Shown here: positions 3,327 to 8,085 of the stretch, one piece after another
How positions within the stretch are numbered: position 1 is the stretch's first letter
Layout of the letters: every line of letters starts with the position of its first letter
NCBI GenBank assembly: GCA_039029935.1
Contig: JBCCFC010000619.1
Coordinates: 1 to 8,085 of the forward strand
Source: G039029935 sp039029935
GTDB lineage: Bacteria > Chloroflexota > Anaerolineae > Caldilineales > Caldilineaceae
DNA length: 8,085 nt
Direction of reading: 5' to 3'
Notes under the pieces: generated by a model
Told to the model about the DNA's origin: nothing
Databases searched by the model: none
Seen by the model: the letters and a program-made list of their open reading frames with translations, nothing else
Made by a program: the position numbers and the translations under genes

Positions 3327-5955
3327 GAATCATCAACAAAAAAACACAATCAAAATTCCTGAGTTATCGCTGGTTGTCCTAATCGGCGTCTCCGGCTCAG
3401 GCAAATCTACCTTTGCCAAGACCCATTTTAAGCCAACCGAAATTCTGTCTTCGGATGTCTGTCGTGGCATGGTGTCTGATGATGAAAATGACCAATCAGC
3501 CACCCCTGACGCCTTTGACCTGCTGCACTACATTGCAGGCATACGCCTCAAACGGGGACACATGACCGTGATTGACGCCACCAATGTCCAGCCAGATGCG
3601 CGTCGCCCGCTGGTGCAGTTAGCCAGAGAACATCATGTGTTGCCCGTTGCTATCGTTCTCAAACCGCCAGAGGGTGTCTGCCGTGAGCGCAACAAGGAAC
3701 GCGCAGACCGCAACTTTGGTCCACAAGTGATTCGGCGGCAGTCAGCAGATTTGCGTCGTTCGCTGCGTGGGTTGAAGCGCGAAGGCTTTCGCTACATCAC
3801 CATTCTCGACTCGGAGGAGGCCATTGCCAATGTCACCTTTGAACGGCAACGCCTGTGGACCAACAAGCGTGATGAGCATGGCCCCTTTGACATCATTGGG
3901 GATGTGCATGGCTGTGCCAGTGAGCTTGAGCAATTGTTGGTTTCGTTGGGCTATGAATGGCAACCAGCCCCCAATGTGCAAGCGGGACTGTATGAACGCA
4001 TCTATCGCCATCCAGAGGGACGTAAAGCTGTGTTTCTCGGTGATTTGGTGGATCGGGGACCGCGTATTTTGGACACGGTACAACTGGTTCAACAGATGGT
4101 TGCAGAGGGTTCTGCGTTCTGTGTGCCGGGCAATCACGATGTGAAGTTGGTGCGCAAGTTGCGTGGGCGCAAGGTCAAGGTGACACATGGGCTGGCCGAG
4201 ACGTTAGCCGAAATTGATGCCTTGCCGGAGGATGTCCGTCAACCGCTCTCAGATTCCATCAATGAATTTCTTGACAAACTTATCAGCCATTATGTACTCG
4301 ATGATGGCAAGTTGGTCGTCGCCCATGCAGGGTTGAAAGAGTCGATGCAGGGGCGTGCCTCTGGTCGGGTGCGTGAATTTGCCATGTATGGCGAGACAAC
4401 GGGTGAAACCGATGAGTTTGGTCTGCCCGTGCGTTATAATTGGGCGTCTGATTATCGTGGTGATGCCATTGTCGTCTATGGACATACGCCTGTGCCAGAG
4501 GCCGAATGGCTCAACCGCACCATCAACATTGACACTGGAGCGGTCTATGGCGGTCAGCTCACAGCACTGCGCTATCCAGAACTGGAATTGGTTTCCGTAG
4601 ACGCGGCTGAGGTCTATGCCGAGCCTGTACGCCCGTTAGAAAAAACAGAGACATCAACAGGGCTGACGGCACAGCAAATGGATGATGATGTATTGGATAT
4701 TGGCGATGTCTTGGGCAAACGTATTGTCAGCACACGGCTTCGTCCCAATATCACGATCCGCGCCGAAAACAACGCGGCTGCGCTGGAAGTGATGAGCCGC
4801 TTTGCCGTCAACCCGCGTTGGCTGATCTATCTGCCACCCACGATGTCGCCCGTAGAAACAGTGCCAGAGGACAACCCCCATGCTGCATGGCTTGAATATC
4901 CACAACAGGCGTTTGACTATTACCGCAGCAATGGCATCCAACACGTGATCTGCGAAGAAAAGCACATGGGGTCGCGTGCCATCGTCGTTGTCTGCAAGGA
5001 TGAAGCGGCGGTTACAAGTCGATTTGGGCTATCAGGTGAGACCATTGGGACTTGCTACACACGCACAGGCAGACGCTTTTTCAACGATGACACGCTGGAA
5101 ACCACCTTTCTCGCCCACCTTCAATCCGCGCTCACCCAATCCCAATTTTGGGAGACCTTTGAGACGGATTGGGTCTGTTTGGATTGCGAACTCATGCCTT
5201 GGTCAGTGAAGGCGCAGGAGTTAATTCACCAGCAATACGCTGCCGTTGGTGCTGCCGCCACTGCCAATATGCAAGCCGCCCTCGCTGGGTTAGAGCAAGC
5301 CACTAGTAATGGTGTGCCTGTTGATAACCTGTTGGCACAATATCAGAGCCGACAGGCGATGACCACCGATTATGTTGCTGCCTATCGTCCCTACTGTTGG
5401 CCTGTCGAGAGCATCAACGACATCAAACTGGCTCCCTTCCATGTGTTAGCCACCGAGGGTGCAGCGCATGTGGATAAAGATCACCTGTGGCACATGCAGA
5501 CCATCCAGCGATTTGCCGAGGTCAATCCCAACGACTGTTTGCAGATGACCAACTATCGCGTAGTTGACCTAAGCGATGAAGCAAGCCAGGTCGCGGCAGA
5601 ACAGTGGTGGCTGGAGATGACGGCGCAGGGTGGCGAGGGTATGGTGGTGAAACCGCATGAGTTTATTGCCTATGACGCATCCAGAAAGAATAACCGTTTA
5701 GTACAGCCTGCCGTCAAGTGTCGTGGGCTCGACTATCTACGCATCATCTATGGCCCCGAATACACTGCACCCGCCAACCTGAGTCGTCTGCGTCGCCGTG
5801 GACTATCCGCCAAACGATCACTGGCAATTCGCGAGTTCGCGCTGGGCGTTGAGGCATTGGAGCGCTTTGTGCAGCGTGAGCCGTTGCGTCGTGTGCATGA
5901 GTGCGTGTTTAGTGTACTAGCGTTGGAGAGTGAGCCAGTTGATCCGCGATTGTGA
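3325..5955 (+). CDS. pnkp: Pnkp, polynucleotide kinase-phosphatase-ligase for RNA repair
   Basis: Pnkp heals and seals RNA cut by ribotoxins. The 876-residue length is close to C. thermocellum Pnkp (870). The kinase (about 14-175) has the P-loop GVSGSGKST with Lys27 and Ser28, then Asp44 and Arg47, and phosphorylates 5'-OH ends. The phosphatase (about 187-410) is a binuclear metallophosphoesterase with Asp193 and His195 (GDVHG), Asp240 and Arg244 (GDLVDRG), Asn270 and His271 (GNHD), His334, His387 (YGHTP) and Asp403; it removes 2',3'-cyclic phosphate. The ligase (about 480-876) has nucleotidyl-lysine Lys546 in EEKHMGSR, GMVVKP with Lys776, and VKCRG with Lys798. Every catalytic residue I can place is kept. 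In studied systems sealing needs Hen1, encoded just upstream. The ATG at 3325 is the only suitable start, although AGGAG (3307-3311) is 13 bases away, longer than optimal. Confidence 0.96.
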   Translation: MNHQQKNTIKIPELSLVVLIGVSGSGKSTFAKTHFKPTEILSSDVCRGMVSDDENDQSATPDAFDLLHYIAGIRLKRGHMTVIDATNVQPDARRPLVQLAREHHVLPVAIVLKPPEGVCRERNKERADRNFGPQVIRRQSADLRRSLRGLKREGFRYITILDSEEAIANVTFERQRLWTNKRDEHGPFDIIGDVHGCASELEQLLVSLGYEWQPAPNVQAGLYERIYRHPEGRKAVFLGDLVDRGPRILDTVQLVQQMVAEGSAFCVPGNHDVKLVRKLRGRKVKVTHGLAETLAEIDALPEDVRQPLSDSINEFLDKLISHYVLDDGKLVVAHAGLKESMQGRASGRVREFAMYGETTGETDEFGLPVRYNWASDYRGDAIVVYGHTPVPEAEWLNRTINIDTGAVYGGQLTALRYPELELVSVDAAEVYAEPVRPLEKTETSTGLTAQQMDDDVLDIGDVLGKRIVSTRLRPNITIRAENNAAALEVMSRFAVNPRWLIYLPPTMSPVETVPEDNPHAAWLEYPQQAFDYYRSNGIQHVICEEKHMGSRAIVVVCKDEAAVTSRFGLSGETIGTCYTRTGRRFFNDDTLETTFLAHLQSALTQSQFWETFETDWVCLDCELMPWSVKAQELIHQQYAAVGAAATANMQAALAGLEQATSNGVPVDNLLAQYQSRQAMTTDYVAAYRPYCWPVESINDIKLAPFHVLATEGAAHVDKDHLWHMQTIQRFAEVNPNDCLQMTNYRVVDLSDEASQVAAEQWWLEMTAQGGEGMVVKPHEFIAYDASRKNNRLVQPAVKCRGLDYLRIIYGPEYTAPANLSRLRRRGLSAKRSLAIREFALGVEALERFVQREPLRRVHECVFSVLALESEPVDPRL

Positions 5956-5962
5956 TATATCG

Positions 5963-5991
5963 TCGATAGCAGATTCACAGTGTGGTATAAT
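5963..5991 (+). promoter_or_regulatory. Extended -10 promoter for the downstream two-gene unit
   Basis: TATAAT at 5986-5991 is preceded by TGG (extended -10). TCGATA at 5963-5968 (4 of 6 to TTGACA) lies exactly 17 bases upstream. The predicted start near 5998 would leave a leader of only about 10 bases, with GAGGA (5998-6002) at its very 5' end. The promoter begins 8 bases after the pnkp stop, so the downstream genes can be expressed apart from hen1-pnkp. Confidence 0.55.
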
Positions 5992-6008
5992 TGTAATGAG
6001 GATTGACA

Positions 6009-6677
6009 ATGAAAACATATCAATTCCCTGAACTCACAGAGGCACAGTTGCTAGAAGTGGTCACATTGAAAGAAGAAGATTCGTTGAATTACCCTTGGGT
6101 AGATGTATCTGACATATCCATCTCTGCTGACGAGCAATCAACAATCAGTATCATCAAAGCTCGTTTATCAAGAGATCGAATCTTGCTCATGAATGAGACA
6201 ACGGTTTGGGTACGAGCCATTTACCCCTTGTTGTTATTGGCCGAGCGCGGTCTGATTCAGGCATGGACAGAGGTGGCTTTATCAGCTACATTTGCGGATA
6301 TCACGCTCTCTGGAACAGTGGATAGTGTCTTAGCCAGAGTTGTGGCTGGTGTTGTGCGATTGCCTTATTTTGTGATGTTGGACGCCAAACGTGCAGTGGA
6401 AAATAAAAGTCCACGTATCCAATTGTATGGGCAGCTTTTGGTTGCAGCCAAGCTCAACTGGCAAACCAAGCCGGATTCTCCCGAAATGCAAGAAATTTAT
6501 GGGTGCTATACCGTTGGTGATATGTGGACCTTTGTCCGAGCAACTGTCCAAGGGTTAGATAAAGAAACGGAGAAACCGCTCATGACCGTTGAGACTTCGC
6601 AGGAATTTATTGAGCGGGTGGAGGCGGAAACCATTTTGAAGATATTGAAGAAGATTGTGGCATTGTATGAAACGTAG
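6009..6677 (+). CDS. Conserved hypothetical protein with PD-(D/E)XK nuclease-like motifs
   Basis: This 222-residue protein has no name that I can assign. It resembles a family of uncharacterised proteins found in cyanobacteria and Chloroflexota; I recall that resemblance and have not searched. Phrases such as WVRAIYPLLLLAE, LYGQLLVAAKLNW and VEAETILKILKKIVA look conserved. A possible restriction-endonuclease-like core is seen in order: Asp105 in GTVDSVL, Asp125-Ala-Lys127 in VMLDAKRA (the D/E-x-K element), and Gln138-Leu-Tyr-Gly-Gln142, reminiscent of the RecB-type Q motif. That would make it a metal-dependent nuclease fold, active or used only for binding. There is no signal peptide or membrane segment. 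The ATG at 6009 is chosen over the TTG at 6003 because GAGGA (5998-6002) is 6 bases before it. An ATPase gene follows after 9 bases and is probably co-transcribed. Confidence 0.75.
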   Translation: MKTYQFPELTEAQLLEVVTLKEEDSLNYPWVDVSDISISADEQSTISIIKARLSRDRILLMNETTVWVRAIYPLLLLAERGLIQAWTEVALSATFADITLSGTVDSVLARVVAGVVRLPYFVMLDAKRAVENKSPRIQLYGQLLVAAKLNWQTKPDSPEMQEIYGCYTVGDMWTFVRATVQGLDKETEKPLMTVETSQEFIERVEAETILKILKKIVALYET

Positions 6678-6686
6678 CTGATTTGT

Positions 6687-8085
6687 ATGACAACATTTAT
6701 CAATCGTGAATCTGAACTAGCCTTCCTCAATGAACTTGTCCATGAGCAGGGTGCGCAGTTTGTCATGCTCTATGGGCGACGTCGTGCTGGCAAAACAACG
6801 CTCCTCACCACATGGGCGCAGCGGACAGGGGTTCCCTACTTCTATTGGGTTGCCAAGCGCGATAGCAAAGTTGGGTTGATCGAAAATCTTGGTGAACACA
6901 TTCTGGCATGGCAACAAAGTCAGGGGCAACCACAATCCGCAACCATACCACAGCCCACCAATTGGGATGCCACGCTCGACTTGTTGGCAAAAGCCGTACA
7001 ATCGGCAGTCGAGAAGGCAGATGGCCCAAACTCAACATGCATCGTGATTCTGGATGAGTTGTCCTACATTCTTGAAGCGGATAAAGCCTTTGCCTCCTAT
7101 CTCCAAGCAGCGTGGGACCATCGTTTTGGACATACCAATGTCAAGTTGTTTGTCAGTGGCTCGCACATGGGCATGATGACGGGATTGCTGAAATACAACG
7201 CACCGCTCTATGGTCGTTTGACCGCACAGTTTCCCATCCGGCTGTTGGCCTTTCCCGATATTGCCCACTTCTTACCACACTATGATGTCTTCCAACGGCT
7301 GGCCGTCTATGCCGTTGTTGGTGGTGTGCCTGCCTATTTAGAACGATGGCGGTCCACAGACACGATTGCCGCCAACATCCAACGCCTCTTTTTGCAGCGC
7401 ACGGGCTGGTTTCGTAACGAGCCGATGGTGTTGATTAGCGATTTGACACAACGAGAAACCGACACCTATGAGGCCATTCTGCGAGCGATTGCACATGGCA
7501 AACATGGGCGCAATGACATCGCCAGTGTGACTCGCCTGTCGTCAACGTCACTCAGCCATTATCTCAAACGACTTGTCGAATTGGAGTTGGTAGAGCGACG
7601 GATTCCTGCCACTGTCCCTCTCTCCAAACGCAAAAACAGCAGGCAAGGGCGATATTTTCTCAAAGATGCCTATCTGCGTTTCTACTATCGCTTTGTTGAT
7701 GCCAATCTGCATCTGATTGAGCAGGGATTGACCCAACGTCTCTGGAACAGTATGCAGACCCTGTTTCGCGCCTTTGTCGCTGAGACATTTGAAGACCTCT
7801 GTCGAACGTGGACGCTGGCACAGGCACAACGCAATCAGTTGCCCATCATGCCCGATGTCATCGGTTCGCATTGGGCCAGTGATGCACAGATTGATGTTGT
7901 CGCCATCAACTGGGAAACCAAGGAGTTGTTGTTGGGTGAGGCCAAATGGGGTGATAAACCTGTGGGGCGGAGTGTGATTACCGAGTTGATTGTGAAAACA
8001 CCCAAGGTTTTGGCGAAGATTGAGAAGAATTTGGTTGACGAGTCAAAAGGGAATTCGCGTGAGCTTTGGCAAGATGTGACTGTCA
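6687..8085 (+). CDS. Archaeal-type AAA ATPase with DUF234-like C-terminus, 3' end outside window
   Basis: The frame stays open for 466 codons to the right edge, so the C-terminus is missing. The protein opens with FINRESELAFL, the usual start of archaeal-type ATPases (ATPase_2 family). Walker A is GRRRAGKTT with Lys36. Walker B is CIVILDEL with Asp123 and Glu124. A sensor-like FVSGSHMGMM follows at about 155-164, and GGVPAYLE lies at about 212-219. Residues about 260-310 form a winged helix (DIASVTRLSSTSLSHYLKRLVELELVERR), then the family phrase YFLKDAYLRFYYRFV at 323-337. The last part matches DUF234, with Asp403 (QIDVVAI) and Glu418-Ala-Lys420 (LLGEAKWG), a PD-(D/E)XK-like pattern. The cellular role of this family is not established; it is often patchily distributed. 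It starts 9 bases after the preceding stop with little sign of its own ribosome binding site, which suggests translational coupling. Confidence 0.85.
   Translation, partial: MTTFINRESELAFLNELVHEQGAQFVMLYGRRRAGKTTLLTTWAQRTGVPYFYWVAKRDSKVGLIENLGEHILAWQQSQGQPQSATIPQPTNWDATLDLLAKAVQSAVEKADGPNSTCIVILDELSYILEADKAFASYLQAAWDHRFGHTNVKLFVSGSHMGMMTGLLKYNAPLYGRLTAQFPIRLLAFPDIAHFLPHYDVFQRLAVYAVVGGVPAYLERWRSTDTIAANIQRLFLQRTGWFRNEPMVLISDLTQRETDTYEAILRAIAHGKHGRNDIASVTRLSSTSLSHYLKRLVELELVERRIPATVPLSKRKNSRQGRYFLKDAYLRFYYRFVDANLHLIEQGLTQRLWNSMQTLFRAFVAETFEDLCRTWTLAQAQRNQLPIMPDVIGSHWASDAQIDVVAINWETKELLLGEAKWGDKPVGRSVITELIVKTPKVLAKIEKNLVDESKGNSRELWQDVTV

Noticed and set aside
1422..3334. Recurrent GATGAATCATC motif near lexA end, hen1 upstream and pnkp start
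   Set aside because: Two exact 11-mers and one 10-base reverse match in about 2 kb of a near-palindromic word is close to chance expectation, and one copy is coding.
3742..4188. Antisense open frame of 148 codons within pnkp
   Set aside because: It lies opposite conserved phosphatase sequence, has no recognisable motif or ribosome binding site, and is explained by the codon pattern of pnkp.
5951..5979. CRP-type site (TGTGA...TCACA)
   Set aside because: The half-sites are 19 bases apart, whereas CRP needs 6, and one overlaps the pnkp stop codon.
6003..6008. TTG start two codons upstream of the nuclease-like gene
   Set aside because: It would begin directly after GAGGA with no spacer. The ATG at 6009 has correct 6-base spacing.

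Overview
The window most likely comes from a member of the Chloroflexota, perhaps a Herpetosiphon-like filamentous species. It has a balanced base composition, a LexA with Gram-positive-type (GAAC-N4-GTTC-like) operators, a full Hen1/Pnkp RNA-repair pair, and octameric TTCAACYY intergenic repeats. The taxonomic assignment is inference from family knowledge and was not tested by a search.

Left part (1-1680): the window opens inside a small MazG-like nucleotide pyrophosphohydrolase gene that is cut by the window edge. About 390 non-coding bases follow. They hold an 8-bp tandem repeat, a dyad of two SOS-box-like sites overlapping a near-consensus promoter, and a second TATAAT copy. Next comes lexA (675-1421), the SOS repressor and self-cleaving protease, followed by two hairpin-plus-T-tract terminators. 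A Nudix hydrolase gene with a good ribosome binding site starts at 1533 but stops after 48 codons, at the beginning of the Nudix box. It is a remnant.

Central part (1690-5955): this is the core of the window, a bacterial RNA-repair operon. hen1 (1832-3259) encodes the 3'-terminal ribose 2'-O-methyltransferase. pnkp (3325-5955) encodes the three-domain kinase / 2',3'-phosphatase / ligase. In characterised homologues Pnkp heals the 5'-OH and 2',3'-cyclic phosphate ends left by ribotoxins. Hen1 then methylates the 3'-terminal 2'-OH, and the complex ligates the RNA so that the junction resists a second cut. All the catalytic residues I know for both enzymes are present. The two genes are separated by a small palindrome flanked by a 16-bp near-perfect direct repeat. 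This looks like an insertion that split an ancestral ATGA stop/start overlap.

Right part (5956-8085): an extended -10 promoter precedes a 222-residue protein of a family I associate with cyanobacteria and Chloroflexota, with PD-(D/E)XK nuclease-like motifs. Nine bases later begins an archaeal-type AAA ATPase with a C-terminal DUF234-like region, itself carrying a D...ExK motif, which runs off the right edge. Together the window reads as a stress-response neighbourhood (nucleotide house-cleaning, SOS control, RNA repair, predicted nuclease and ATPase). The sequence alone does not show that the two right-hand genes work with Hen1/Pnkp.
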